Origin: Neocallimastix lanati (nom. inval.)
Taxonomy: Eukaryota > Neocallimastigomycota > Neocallimastigomycetes > Neocallimastigales > Neocallimastigaceae
Reading direction: 5' to 3'
DNA: 64,000 nucleotides
Assembly (NCBI GenBank): GCA_016946835.1
Contig: JACVTC010000014.1
Location: forward strand, 1,806,501 to 1,870,500
This document shows positions 1 through 9,694 of this stretch, one piece after another. Numbering within the stretch: position 1 is the first letter of the stretch; each line of letters opens with the position of its first letter. The translations under genes and the position numbers were made by a program. The notes below the pieces were generated by a model that saw only the letters and a list, made by a program, of their open reading frames with translations, searched no databases and was not told the DNA's origin.

Positions 1-477
1 AAATCTTTTTATCACTGAATTAAACCGAGAATAATATTGTGGATTTTTATTAGCATTTTTATTAATTTTGTTATAAAAGTGAGAATCTAAATAAGAATAT
101 AGGAAGTTTTTATTATAATCGTAATGAATATGAAACTTCCTCATAAATTGATTTCCAAAAAGTAATTTTGTTGGAATACAATTCGAAATTAAAAATTTTT
201 CTTTAAAATTTTTAAAATAAACTTTTTTATTTTCATTAATTTTAATTTGAAATTTTAGCCAAACATAATTCTTTATCTGGGTTGTATCACCAGAAATTCC
301 TTTGACTAAAATTTTTGATTTTAAATTATATTTTTTCAAGTTTAAAGTTTTTACTAAATCTTCTGTAATAAAATTACAGAAGGAGCCTGAATCTAACATA
401 GATTCAGTTTTTAATTTATTATTATCATTTTTAATATTTTTTATATTATTTGAAAATGATGTTGGAATATATGTATC
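1..477 (-). pseudogene. Retropepsin-like segment of element Z
   Basis: Minus-strand coding sequence running off the window edge. It contains the aspartic protease signature Met-Leu-Asp-Ser-Gly-Ser (385-399), then a hydrophobic region ending near a Leu-Leu-Phe-Gly-Asn motif, as expected for a retropepsin of a Ty3/gypsy polyprotein. Retropepsin cleaves the Gag and Pol polyproteins inside the virus-like particle. It lies downstream of the Z gag gene in the expected gag-PR order. Treated as part of an old, probably broken copy. Confidence 0.65.
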
Positions 478-594
478 AAATAAAAGGAAAGTTGAAGGTA
501 ATTTTTTTATTTACTACATTATTAAATGTAGGAAAATTATAATGAAGAATTCTTGTGTTTTTTATTATATTGGACTTCTGTTGAAGTCCATTGT

Positions 595-1671
595 TTAGTT
601 TTTTGTTTTATTATTATTGCTACTAGTTTTATTACTATTATAATTGTTATTATTGTAATTATTATTATAATTACTTTTGTTATTATAATTGTTATTAGAA
701 TTATAATTTTTATCATGATTAATATGGGTACTAGCGTGTTTTGAATGTTTATTATTACTGCTTCTAGAAAGTTTTGAATTACCATTATTTGATTTTATTT
801 GATTTTTTGTTTTTAATGTATTTTCAAGTAAAATACATTTAGTATAAATAGTACCAAGATCAACAGGGAATTCTTCCATTTCTTCAATTACTTCTTGGAA
901 TTTTGAATGTAACCCATTATAGAAAATTAAAACTAAGGCTTCTTCACTGAATCCAAGACCATTCGAAAGAGTTCTAAATTGTTCAATATAATCATTTATT
1001 TTCCCATAGTTATGTTTAAATTTTATTAATTGAATCTTAGCTAATTTTTTGCTTGCAACATTGGAAAATGCTTTTCTTAATTCAGTAGTCAATTCAGGAA
1101 GAGTTTTTGGGTTAGTATCCTTGTACGTAGCTAGATACCAATTACGAGCGCCATCTCTTAAACGGGATTTAATAAAGTTAATTTTGATATCTTCTGTAGC
1201 TTCTGAATTTGGATATGTTTTAAAGGTATCTTCACAAAGTTGACAGAATAGATCAGTTTCTTTAGTATCTCCAGAGAAAAATCCAGGTTCAGGAACTTGT
1301 TGTAAACGGTTTGAAAAAGCATTCCTCATAATAACATCATTGTCATCATCACGTCTAGTAATGGTAGATACATTATCCTCTTGTGTTCGACTAGTAGAAG
1401 GAATATCATTTGTAGCAATATTTATATTTAACTTTTCATCTAAAATTTTTGTTAAATTAGATAATTGATTAATAATATTTTTATTATCTTTGTAAAGTGT
1501 ATAAAGTTTTTTTTGTAAGTCCTTGTTATATTCATTAAAATCTTCTTTTAATAAAAAACTATCATTAACAGAAGAAGCCAATTCGGATACAGTAACTTGG
1601 GCGTCAGACCTTAATTTATTAACTTCTGACATTGGAGCAATGTCAGCCCTTACATTATTGTAAAAAGACAT
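595..1671 (-). CDS. gag: Gag-like capsid protein of element Z
   Basis: A 358-residue protein. Residues about 125-280 match the general Ty3/gypsy retrotransposon Gag (capsid) pattern: a Phe-Ser-Gly-Asp segment, a helix with a conserved Trp (…ARNWYL…), and a Leu-Arg-Lys-Ala-Phe region followed by a helix ending in …YIEQFRTL…. The C terminus is low-complexity Asn/Ser/Lys. No CCHC zinc knuckle is seen. The start at 1671 is the first ATG after the LTR, only about 35 nt inside the element, so the leader is unusually short. Gag would assemble the particle and bind RNA through its basic tail. Function is inferred from family pattern only. Confidence 0.75.
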   Translation of the reverse strand: MSFYNNVRADIAPMSEVNKLRSDAQVTVSELASSVNDSFLLKEDFNEYNKDLQKKLYTLYKDNKNIINQLSNLTKILDEKLNINIATNDIPSTSRTQEDNVSTITRRDDDNDVIMRNAFSNRLQQVPEPGFFSGDTKETDLFCQLCEDTFKTYPNSEATEDIKINFIKSRLRDGARNWYLATYKDTNPKTLPELTTELRKAFSNVASKKLAKIQLIKFKHNYGKINDYIEQFRTLSNGLGFSEEALVLIFYNGLHSKFQEVIEEMEEFPVDLGTIYTKCILLENTLKTKNQIKSNNGNSKLSRSSNNKHSKHASTHINHDKNYNSNNNYNNKSNYNNNYNNNNYNSNKTSSNNNKTKN

Positions 1672-1705
1672 ATTAAAGTAGTAACCAAAACTAGGGTAAG
1701 GTTAT

Positions 1706-2445
1706 TGTTAAAATTAAGATATAAAATAGTTTTATGATTAATAACGTTACTAGGTTAATATGTTGAATTATATATTAATAATCCAACAATAATTAATTAA
1801 TAATAATATAAAAATAATATAAGATAAATAGTTAAGTTATTTAAACACTTAATATCTAAGAATATTTTAAATAATAATTTCTTTGAAGGATTTATGAAAA
1901 TATTTATTTATTGAATTATTAGTATATAATTATTGTAAATACAATAACCTTACAAAGAACATAAAAGATAGATTTTTACATCTTTCTTTTATACTTTGTA
2001 AGTTACATAATAATAGTATTTAATTATAAGATAATAATAATATAGTAAAATGAATATTAATAAAATATTAAAATAATAACAATATCGATATGTTTAAAAT
2101 ATTTAATATAATTAAATAAATTTAATTTGTATAATTAATTTGAATAATTAAAAATAGTAATTAATATATATGATATAAACATATATATAAACATAATATA
2201 AATAAATACATGTGACGTCATATGTAAATAATTGAAATTATTAATATAAATCTTATTTATTAATATTTTCAGAATTATTAGGCCTAAGATAATTCTTTAA
2301 ATACTAAATAAGAATTTATATTAATTATTAATTAAATGTATATTGAAATGTGAATAACTGAAATTGAGATTTCAATTCAGTTATAATTTCAACAAATATT
2401 TTCTTTAAATAGTTTAATTTTTCTTTATTTAATTGTACCGTAACA
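1706..2445 (-). repeat. 5' LTR of element Z
   Basis: About 740 bp, TG…CA in the element's sense (TGTTACGG at 2445 inward, …TTAACA at 1706). The inner edge is placed by the self-priming match: the 13 nt at 1696-1708 are complementary in the element RNA to an internal LTR segment (1941-1953). Only one LTR is in the window, so the edge could not be confirmed against a partner copy. Confidence 0.65.
1941..2001 (-). promoter_or_regulatory. TATA box, inverted repeat and self-primer of element Z
   Basis: In sense order: TATAAAAG (1993-1986), inside a long inverted repeat with outer arms TTACAAAG/CTTTGTAA (1950-1957 and 1994-2001), then GTAAGGTTATTGT (1953-1941), which starts 40 nt after the TATA box. 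That last segment is the exact reverse complement of the 13 nt at the LTR/leader border (1696-1708). This is the arrangement of Tf1-type self-priming, in which the 5' end of the mRNA anneals to a site beside the 5' LTR. Confidence 0.65.
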
Positions 2446-2449
2446 CAAT

Positions 2450-2955
2450 TGATACGATATTTTTATTAAACATCAATATCAATATTTATTTTATTTTATT
2501 TGGACGATAACAGTAGGGAATAATTGACAAAATAATATATTCTAATATTATATAGAATAATACACACAATAATAATATTCACACTTTAATATTTAGTTTA
2601 TTTATTTTATTTATTTATTATCATTCATCAATAAAAATACATCATCAATATAAATAGTTGTTAATTAGTTAAAATATAATTAAATCATTCAATAAAATAT
2701 AATTAATTACTAAAATCTCTCATATTATTAATGTAAACTAAATATAAAACTACACTAAACTATACTAATAAACATGTTTATAGGTTAAATTATTAATAAA
2801 CTAAATTAATATTAATAAAAGAACCATTCTTTAAATTATTATTATTTACTAACTATATATAATATTACTAAATTATTATTAACCAATAAGATTTTATCAA
2901 ATAATTCCTAACCTAAGTTTCATTAAATTATGGTATTTATGGTGGTACCGTATCA
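2450..2955 (-). repeat. 3' LTR of element A
   Basis: 506 bp with terminal inverted repeat TGATACG…CGTATCA. It repeats almost identically at about 5877-6338. Preceded in sense by a G-rich polypurine tract (2956-2968). Confidence 0.85.
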
Positions 2956-3114
2956 AAATGCCCCCACTGAAATTAGACTTCGTCCCTTGAAGTCACCAAA
3001 ATTTAGTTACTTTCATAAATTTTTTTTTTTTTTTTTTTAATAAATTTTATTTTTTTTAATAACTAATTAATAATGATTTATAAAATATATATATATATTT
3101 ATACGTTATATATT

Positions 3115-5952
3115 TTATTCTTCATCATCTTCTATATTTATTTCCGTGAAGTATGGAATAATGTTCTTCAAATGGATGTTTCTATCAGCAACTTCTCCTG
3201 TAATTGGGTCACAAACGGATACAGTGTTTAATTCTTGTTTTATAATCTTCAAAGGACCTGTAAAGAATGGGTCGAGTTTTCTTCTGTTAAACACCTTCAC
3301 TAGTACCAAGTCACCAGGTTTATAATTGCTCTTTAAACGTCTAATTTGTTTTCTTCTGTCCATCCAAAGTTTATTCGCGGTCTCAATGTTTCTAATAGCT
3401 TCCCGGATCCATCTATCATGGGTAATGAACTTCCTTAATATATATTCTTCTTCGTTTTCGAATTCGTTTCTCCGGTCTATATTCAAAGATAATTCAAAAG
3501 GCTGAAGATCTCTACGGCCATACAATAATTCGAAACTACTGTGTTTCGTAACTTCGCTTTTGCTCGTTCTTAGTGCCCATAACGCGCTATATAGTGTTTC
3601 ATCCCATTGTTTATCGTTCTCACCCAGTAGTCTAAGGTATTTACAGATCTCACGGTTGCGGTTTTCCACCTCCCCGTTTGAGGCAGGATGATATGTTGCA
3701 ATGTATTGCACATATACATCATGCAAATCCAAAAATGCTTTTGTCCTATCCGATACGAATTGTGGACCATTATCCGTAACCAAAACTTCAGGAATTCCAT
3801 GACGCGAGAATACCGACTTTAAAAACCTAATAACGTCTTCGGATTCAGTAGATTTAAGTGGCTCAGCTTCAGTCCACTTTGTAAAATAGTCTACAAGTAC
3901 AATTATATATTTATTTCCGTTTTTGGTGAGAGGAAGGGGCCCAACCAGATCTAATCCAACTCTGGAGAATGGATATCCTGGTGGTGTCGCAATATTTTCA
4001 GTGTAGTGGTTAAGTGGTTGTCGTCGACAAGTTTGACACTTATGACAACATTTAATGAAGTTAGTTATATCTTGTTTCATGTTCATCCAGTAATAGTCTC
4101 TCATTAAACGATAATAAGTCTTATAAATTCCTTCATGTCCTATGTTATGTGCTGCATTAATAAGTTTTATTTGTTCAGTTTTATCTTTAATAATCCTTCT
4201 GAGCTTACCACCTTGTTTATAATACTCAATACCATTTATATTAATAATTTTCTTTTTAATAAATTCTCTCATATATGTGTTAATAGTATCAGAGTCTGAA
4301 TCCGCAACAACATTAGAAGGTAAATTATTATTAGTAGTAATTATATTAATAGTTTCTACAGGTTGATCCGAAGCAGGTTTGTAAGAAGAAATATTATTCA
4401 TAATTAAATCATTATTATTAATATTATTATTATCATCATTATTAACTGCTACCATTCTTGATAGTGCATCAGCAACAAAATTATTTTTGCCTTCTTCATA
4501 TGCTACTTGAACATTTAAAATACTGAGTTCAGTAATCCATTTCAAGTGACGGCTGTTGGTTGGTTCTCTCTTAGCAAATATATATACAAGTGGTTTATGA
4601 TCAGTATAAACCATTGTATTAAACGGGCTTCCAGAAATATATGGTTTAAACTTTTGAACACAGTGATAAACTGCTTTTCCTTCAAGATCTGTTATGCTAT
4701 AGTTAAGTTCTGAGTTGGATAAGGTACGACTTTCAAAGTAAATTGGGACTTCTATACCATCTTGGTTCTTTTGTAACAATACACCTCCTAGACCATCACG
4801 AGAAGCGTCAGTTCTAATAATAAACGGTTTTGAATAATTAGGAGCTGTTAAAATAGGTGCTTCAATTAGCTTATTCTTTAATAAATGAAATGAATTAGTG
4901 CAATCTTCAGTCCAACAAAAAGGTGCGTCTTTCTTCAATAGTTGATATAAAGGCTTTGCAATCATGGCGAAATTTTTAATAAATTTTCTATAATACGAAA
5001 CTGCTCCTAAAAACGACCTTACCTGTTTCAAATTCTTCGGAGGTAGCCATTGTGATATAACCTTTACCTTGTCATTTAAAGGAGATAATCCTTTTGTCGA
5101 AAGCAAATGCCCTAAGATTTTGACTTCAGTTTTAAAGAAAGAACATTTTTCTAAATTTATTTTTAATTCATTTTCTTGTAAAATTGTAAATACCTTATGT
5201 AAGTGACAAATATGTTCATCTAAAGACTTTGAAAATATAATTAGATCATCAATATACACGAACATGCAGTCTCCTATTAAATCGAAGAAGATACGATTCA
5301 TCTCTCTTTGAAAAGTGGCGGGGGCATTGCAAAGTCCAAAAGGCATTACACGGAAGTTGTAGTTGCCAAACATAGTTGTAAAAGCGGTTTTATCCTTATC
5401 GGCTGTATCCATGGGAATCTGGTGATACCCAGAGTACAAATCAATAGTGGATAGAATTTTTATGTTATCACCAGCTAATGATAGAATATCGTCAATAAGA
5501 GGTAAAGAATACGAATCTTTTATAGTTAAATCATTTAATTTCCGATAATCTACACATAACCTCCAATCTTTATTCTTTTTTGGGACTAAAACAATAGGTG
5601 AAGACCATTGGGAAGAGGATGGTTCGATAAGCCAGTCTCTAATTAGTTTCTTCAATATTTTCTTTAAAGCTATTGTTTGATTTTTGGTTAATCGATAGGC
5701 TCTTTGTTTTATGGGTCTTGACCCAGGTAATAAATTTATTTTATGTGGGAATAACTTTGATTTTCCCAATTCGTCGGTTTTTAAAGCTAATATATTAATA
5801 AATTTTTGAAACATTTCTTTAACTTCTTTTTGAACATTAGATGGTAATGAATTAACAATTTTATCAATTATTTCATTTTTATTTGGACGATAACAGTAGG
5901 GAATAATTGACAAAATAATATATTCTAATATTATATAGAATAATACACACAA
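3115..5952 (-). CDS. pol: Pol (RT, RNase H, integrase) of element A
   Basis: The open frame of 945 codons runs into the 5' LTR; the first 20 or so codons are LTR-derived and there is no ATG at the frame start. The recognisable part is reverse transcriptase (SSPIVLVPKK, VDYRKLN, MPFGLCNAPATFQR, YIDD near residue 234), RNase H (TDAS near 379, ADALSR), integrase zinc finger (His-x-x-x-His … CHKC, residues about 600-650), integrase core (DLVGPL, TDNGPQF, Glu in NGEVEN) and an SH3-like C-terminal segment ending in …NIHLKNIIPYF. No chromodomain. RT has the canonical Tyr-Ile-Asp-Asp box, unlike its B and E relatives. Gag and protease are absent, so this copy is a fossil. Confidence 0.85.
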   Translation of the reverse strand: MCVLFYIILEYIILSIIPYCYRPNKNEIIDKIVNSLPSNVQKEVKEMFQKFINILALKTDELGKSKLFPHKINLLPGSRPIKQRAYRLTKNQTIALKKILKKLIRDWLIEPSSSQWSSPIVLVPKKNKDWRLCVDYRKLNDLTIKDSYSLPLIDDILSLAGDNIKILSTIDLYSGYHQIPMDTADKDKTAFTTMFGNYNFRVMPFGLCNAPATFQREMNRIFFDLIGDCMFVYIDDLIIFSKSLDEHICHLHKVFTILQENELKINLEKCSFFKTEVKILGHLLSTKGLSPLNDKVKVISQWLPPKNLKQVRSFLGAVSYYRKFIKNFAMIAKPLYQLLKKDAPFCWTEDCTNSFHLLKNKLIEAPILTAPNYSKPFIIRTDASRDGLGGVLLQKNQDGIEVPIYFESRTLSNSELNYSITDLEGKAVYHCVQKFKPYISGSPFNTMVYTDHKPLVYIFAKREPTNSRHLKWITELSILNVQVAYEEGKNNFVADALSRMVAVNNDDNNNINNNDLIMNNISSYKPASDQPVETINIITTNNNLPSNVVADSDSDTINTYMREFIKKKIININGIEYYKQGGKLRRIIKDKTEQIKLINAAHNIGHEGIYKTYYRLMRDYYWMNMKQDITNFIKCCHKCQTCRRQPLNHYTENIATPPGYPFSRVGLDLVGPLPLTKNGNKYIIVLVDYFTKWTEAEPLKSTESEDVIRFLKSVFSRHGIPEVLVTDNGPQFVSDRTKAFLDLHDVYVQYIATYHPASNGEVENRNREICKYLRLLGENDKQWDETLYSALWALRTSKSEVTKHSSFELLYGRRDLQPFELSLNIDRRNEFENEEEYILRKFITHDRWIREAIRNIETANKLWMDRRKQIRRLKSNYKPGDLVLVKVFNRRKLDPFFTGPLKIIKQELNTVSVCDPITGEVADRNIHLKNIIPYFTEINIEDDEE

Positions 5953-6338
5953 TAATAATATTCACACTTTAATATTTAGTTTATTTATTTTATTTATTTA
6001 TTATCATTCATCAATAAAAATACATCATCAATATAAATAGTTGTTAATTAGTTAAAATATAATTAAATCATTCAATAAAATATAATTAATTACTAAAATC
6101 TCTCATATTATTAATGTAAACTAAATATAAAACTACACTAAACTATACTAATAAACATGTTTATAGGTTAAATTATTAATAAACTAAATTAATATTAATA
6201 AAAGAACCATTCTTTAAATTATTATTATTTACTAACTATATATAATATTACTAAATTATTATTAACCAATAAGATTTTATCAAATAATTCCTAACCTAAG
6301 TTTCATTAAATTATGGTATTTATGGTGGTACCGTATCA
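5877..6338 (-). repeat. Incomplete 5' LTR of element A
   Basis: About 460 bp nearly identical to 2494-2955. Its outer end CGTATCA abuts CAAT and then the LTR of B1. The near identity of the two LTR copies suggests an insertion that is not very old despite the missing parts. Confidence 0.8.
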
Positions 6339-6342
6339 CAAT

Positions 6343-6830
6343 TGATAAGAATGTACTAAATAATGCATTCTTAATTAAATCTACGATTTATTTCTAATAC
6401 ATTATGTGTACATTATTATTTTTGTACTTTAATAAATTTTTAAATTCAAAGATTAAAAATTAGATCAAAAATTATATTAAACTTTATAATTTTTATATTA
6501 AATCTTATATTAATAGTAATATTTTTATATATTTAAAACTTATATTAACAATATTAATAATAAATCTTATTTTTTTTATTTTTATATTAATAATGAAAAT
6601 TTGTATTAATAATATTTTTATATATTGATAATTAAAAATTTATATATTATATTTTAACTTTTATTATAAAATTTTATATCGAAATGTTTTATTTTATATT
6701 GAAAAATATTTTATTTTATTAAAAACCTTTATATTAGAATAGTATTTTTATTTTTATTTGAATATTTTAACAGAGTGTAATAAAAATTTTAGCCAATTAA
6801 ATAAATTCTTATTAGTAATATTTTAGATAG

Positions 6831-6868
<38 letters not shown>

Positions 6869-7210
6869 TTTTATTAATATTATAAATGTATTTTATTTAT
6901 ATTGTTATAATTAAATTTTATATAATTGATTATAAAAATCAATTTAAATTTAATAGTTTTTATATATAAAAAGAAAAATAATAATAAAATGTAATTTAGT
7001 GGCAAGAACAACTTTTATGCCTTGGAAAAAAAGTATAAATAGTTGTAAATTTTGCTACTAATTTTTAAATATCAAAAAAATAAAATAAAATCAAATCAAA
7101 TAAAATAAAATAAAATAAAATCAAATAAATTTATAAATAAAAATAATAAATAAATAAATAAAATTTGTGTTTCTTACTTTATTTTTATTTAATTCTCTAA
7201 AACCTTAACA
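6343..7210 (+). repeat. 5' LTR of B1
   Basis: 868 bp, TGATAAG…CCTTAACA. Contains an A homopolymer of about 30 nt (near 6836-6866) and a TATA-like GTATAAATAG near 7033. AT content is above 85 percent by eye. The partner is 13529-14391. Confidence 0.9.
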
Positions 7211-7216
7211 TTTATA

Positions 7217-7234
7217 TGGTGGCGATATCGGGGA
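7217..7234 (+). promoter_or_regulatory. tRNA-type primer-binding site of B1
   Basis: TGGTGGCGATATCGGGGA starts 6 nt after the LTR. The TGG start and the complement ending …CCACCA fit a tRNA 3' end. B2, D, E and I have TGGTGGAGATATCGGGGA, so B1 differs at one base. The implied primer tRNA would begin near GGAGATA; its isotype cannot be named from this. Confidence 0.75.
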
Positions 7235-7429
7235 ATTAAATAGAAATAATAGTAAATAACATAGATTTTTTTTTTAATTTTTTTTTATTTTATATTGATA
7301 AACAAGTAAGTCGTTAATCCTTTGATTAACCTATGGCGCTTGTTTGATATATATATAAAAAAAAATTTTTTTTAAATAAGTAAAATTAAGATTCAAAAAA
7401 AAAAACAAATTTTGTAAAATTATAACAAG

Positions 7430-7659
7430 GAGCGGATAGAGCTCATACACAGTGTATTCTCAGATAGCAACAAATTAACTCTATTCATAGTAGGTTATTG
7501 AATAGTAGTTAATTTGGAGATTAATTGGAAAGTAGACGAAGGTATTTGGTTACCGACCCGGTAATAATAGTTCAGCCTTCAACGTTTCAACACACGAAGG
7601 TGCGGGTACTTTCCAAGCACTGGCGAATAAGGAGCTTACGTCACCGAAGGCGTAAGATT
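7430..7659 (+). ncRNA. Conserved leader RNA block 1 (B1)
   Basis: Begins GAGCGGATAGAGCTCATA and ends in a 40-nt block (7620-7659) that is identical in B2 (21113-21152), D (37954-37993) and the unrelated chromodomain elements C (24138-24177) and G (55883-55922). The end block contains a hairpin CTTACG/CGTAAG. AGCTC in the 5' part can pair with GAGCT in the 3' part, closing a domain of roughly 200 nt. The middle is not alignable by eye between B and C. No known RNA family recognised; a role in packaging, dimerisation or translation is possible. Confidence 0.55.
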
Positions 7660-7904
7660 GTTTTTTTTTATATATATTTTTTTTTACTTTTCTTTGTGCT
7701 AGTTATAAGGCACTTTATTATATAAAGTATCAGACTTTGGCTAACTTCGCCATTTAAATTTTTTTTATTTTTTTTTATTACTGATACTTTATTTGTTTAA
7801 TAATTCCTGTAAAAGAATCTTAATTTACTTTGAAAATATTGTGTTTTTAGTTAATTTTTATTAGTTAATAAAAATATTATTGAATACTTTTAAAATTTTT
7901 TTAT

Positions 7905-8070
7905 TCCGTACATAGATTATCGGATTAAGTTTATCCTACATAGTAATTGGGCTAGTGGGCTCTGAACTGCTATATTTTATATTGAATATAGTAATCGTGG
8001 CACACGCGTGGCATGACACCATTAGGTAAGCTGCACGTCAGACAGTGTGTACTATCAGATTGTACGACAA
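7905..8070 (+). ncRNA. Conserved leader RNA block 2 (B1)
   Basis: About 165 nt shared nearly base for base with B2, D and E although the E family's LTR is different. Contains GTGGCACACGCGTGGCATG, then GACACC-loop-AGGTAAGCTG with GT at 8026-8027. The loop between ACC and GGT differs in B, E and I while the pairing is kept. AG|GTAAGC is also a good splice donor, so a leader intron is an alternative explanation. Confidence 0.5.
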
Positions 8071-8237
8071 TAAAGATTATTTTTTTGTATTTAATAATTA
8101 TAATTAATTAATAATTTTATTAGCTATAACAATACAATATTTATCGTTTAAAAAGAAAAATTTTTGAAAGGTGAAAATAATAAATAAAACTTTGCTTCTA
8201 AATTTATTACTACAAATATACTAAATTACAAAATTCA

Positions 8238-8426
8238 AGTGGTCGATAAAGATTTCGAGCTTGAAAAATATTCTATTAAGTTGTCGATAAAGATTTCGAA
8301 CTTAAAATTATTCTATTAAGTTGTCGATAAAGATTTCGAACTTAAAATTATTCTTAAAAAAGTAGTCGAAAAGAACCTCGTGCTTTATAATTTCTACTAA
8401 GTTGTCGATAAGGATTTCGAGCTTAT
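8238..8426 (+). repeat. Tandem hairpin repeats in the B1 leader
   Basis: About five units of roughly 40 nt, each with the core GTCGATAAAGATTTCGAAC; one unit is divergent. TCGA…TCGA and AAGTT…AACTT within each unit can form a small hairpin. B2 has the same number (20350-20540) and D about eight (37062-37373). Confidence 0.75.
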
Positions 8427-8606
8427 ACTTACTAAAGAAAGCAAATAAAATTATTATTTTCAAAAATTACTAAGATATATTGTTTTAAAATTTGATTCGA
8501 TATTAAATTACTTGTTAAATTATATTTTTAAAGTTGGACTTTCAAATTTATTCGTATTTAATAACCTCGTTAATTTACAATAAAAAAATTATTAACTAAA
8601 AACGAA

Positions 8607-9512
8607 ATGTCTACTAAAAGTACTTTAAGTTTTAAAGAATTAAAGAAAGAATTACGAGACATAGTGAAGCTTAGCAAGGACAATTTAGATATAAAGTCCT
8701 GGGCTACTGAATTAAAACTTTGGATCAAGATACAAGGTATCACAGATCCGGAAACAATATTTAATGCTTGTTTACTTACCAGCTCTGGTGAAGTACAACG
8801 CGTTATTGAAGATTTGGGAGAAGATAGTGATGATGAAAGTGATGATTCATCAGATGAAGAAGAAGATGATGAAGAAGAAAATGTTGATGATGATAAATTT
8901 CCTTCTCTTGAAAAAATTATTTCAAGTCTTGAAAATTTTTACGGTATTAAAGAAGACCAAAATTTACTTCTTAAAGAACTTCGTGCAATGCGAATTAAAA
9001 GAAACGAAAAGATTAAAGACTTTAATGTAAGATATAGAACTTTGTACACTAAACTTGATAAAAAGAGAAGAAAGCGAATTGGTGTACTAGATTATATTGA
9101 TTCTATTCAAAATAATTATGAAGCCTGGAAGAAATTATCCCTTAAAGATGATATAAGTATGGATAAAGCTTTCAAAATTGCCGAGAAAGTAGATAGACTT
9201 TCTGTAAGGAACAATAATATTAATACCTATAATGTTAATAATTCCCAACATAATCAAAATAATCAAAACAGTACTACTTCAAGACTTTATCCTAAAAGAA
9301 GAAACGAAACTTTCCAAACAAATCAAACAAATAATAAACCGAAACCTCAAGATATTATAGAAGAATCAACCCAGAAAATGAGAAATTTATCCGTTAAAAC
9401 TTGCTTCTTCTGTAAGGAAGAAGGTCATTACTCATACTATTGCCCTCAATTAAATAAGATTATGGAAAAAAATAAAAAAGAAATATATTCCAAAAAGTCT
9501 TTAAACTTCTAA
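8607..9512 (+). CDS. gag: Gag of B1
   Basis: 301 residues from ATG 8607. Capsid-like region, then an Asp/Glu tract (residues about 72-99), a segment resembling the Gag helix bundle (LRAMRIKRNEKIKDFNVRY), a low-complexity Asn/Gln stretch, and a zinc knuckle CFFCKEEGHYSYYC (CX2CX4HX4C, residues 266-279) for RNA binding. Gag would form the particle and package element RNA. It ends …Leu-Asn-Phe-stop, where the Leu-Asn codons form a frameshift heptamer. The same start is used in B2 and D. Leader before it is about 1.4 kb. Confidence 0.88.
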   Translation: MSTKSTLSFKELKKELRDIVKLSKDNLDIKSWATELKLWIKIQGITDPETIFNACLLTSSGEVQRVIEDLGEDSDDESDDSSDEEEDDEEENVDDDKFPSLEKIISSLENFYGIKEDQNLLLKELRAMRIKRNEKIKDFNVRYRTLYTKLDKKRRKRIGVLDYIDSIQNNYEAWKKLSLKDDISMDKAFKIAEKVDRLSVRNNNINTYNVNNSQHNQNNQNSTTSRLYPKRRNETFQTNQTNNKPKPQDIIEESTQKMRNLSVKTCFFCKEEGHYSYYCPQLNKIMEKNKKEIYSKKSLNF

Positions 9513-9533
9513 ATGGGAGCAGAAGCACTCCCA
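9500..9533 (+). promoter_or_regulatory. Programmed -1 frameshift signal, gag/pol of B1
   Basis: T TTA AAC (9500-9506) sits in the gag frame, followed by a 7-nt spacer containing the gag stop and a hairpin with stem TGGGAG/CTCCCA (9514-9519, 9528-9533). Pol lies in the -1 frame. The heptamer and hairpin are kept in D, B2 and in the divergent E family. U UUA AAC plus a downstream structure is the classic -1 signal, and -1 frameshifting between gag and pol is known in the Ty3/gypsy group. Confidence 0.85.
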
Positions 9534-9694
9534 ATGACAAAACAATAGCTTCATTAAATAATTTACAAAATAATACTTTTACTAAGAATACTCCAATTGA
9601 TAATAATTCCTTTAACGAAGAATCTGAAGAATCTGATTTTAGTGACACAACTGAAAGTGAGGATGATATCATTATAAATGCTGTAAAAAGAAAA

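Larger units (their letters stand above)
1..2445 (-). mobile_element. Element Z: Ty3/gypsy LTR retrotransposon, 5' part only
   Basis: The 5' end of an LTR element on the minus strand, cut by the left window edge. Visible parts are a 5' LTR (1706-2445), a very short leader, a gag gene and a retropepsin-like segment. The LTR is followed directly by a sequence complementary to a stretch inside the LTR, as in self-priming Tf1-like elements. Its outer end (…CCGTAACA) abuts CAAT and then the LTR of element A. Pol is outside the window, so its exact lineage and the presence of a chromodomain cannot be judged. It looks older than its neighbours and probably broken, with about one or two breaks in the visible part. 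Confidence 0.8.
2450..6338 (-). mobile_element. Element A: Ty3/gypsy retrotransposon, incomplete
   Basis: A minus-strand element bounded by two copies of one LTR (2450-2955 and about 5877-6338, termini TGATACG/CGTATCA) and flanked by CAAT on both sides (2446-2449 and 6339-6342), consistent with a target-site duplication. It holds pol only; gag and protease are not present and one LTR is incomplete, so it is a broken copy. The polypurine-like GTGGGGGCATTT next to the 3' LTR resembles the one in B/D/E, and its IN/RT sequence resembles those families, so it belongs to the same non-chromodomain lineage. Confidence 0.85.

Noticed and set aside
302-598. Plus-strand frames opposite the Z protease and gag
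   Set aside because: Low-complexity mirror frames of minus-strand retrotransposon coding sequence.
7525-7725. A short Arg-rich open frame in the B1 leader, repeated in D (37855-38088)
   Set aside because: It has no ATG start and is conserved only because it overlaps leader RNA block 1; the part outside the block is low-complexity Phe/Ile.
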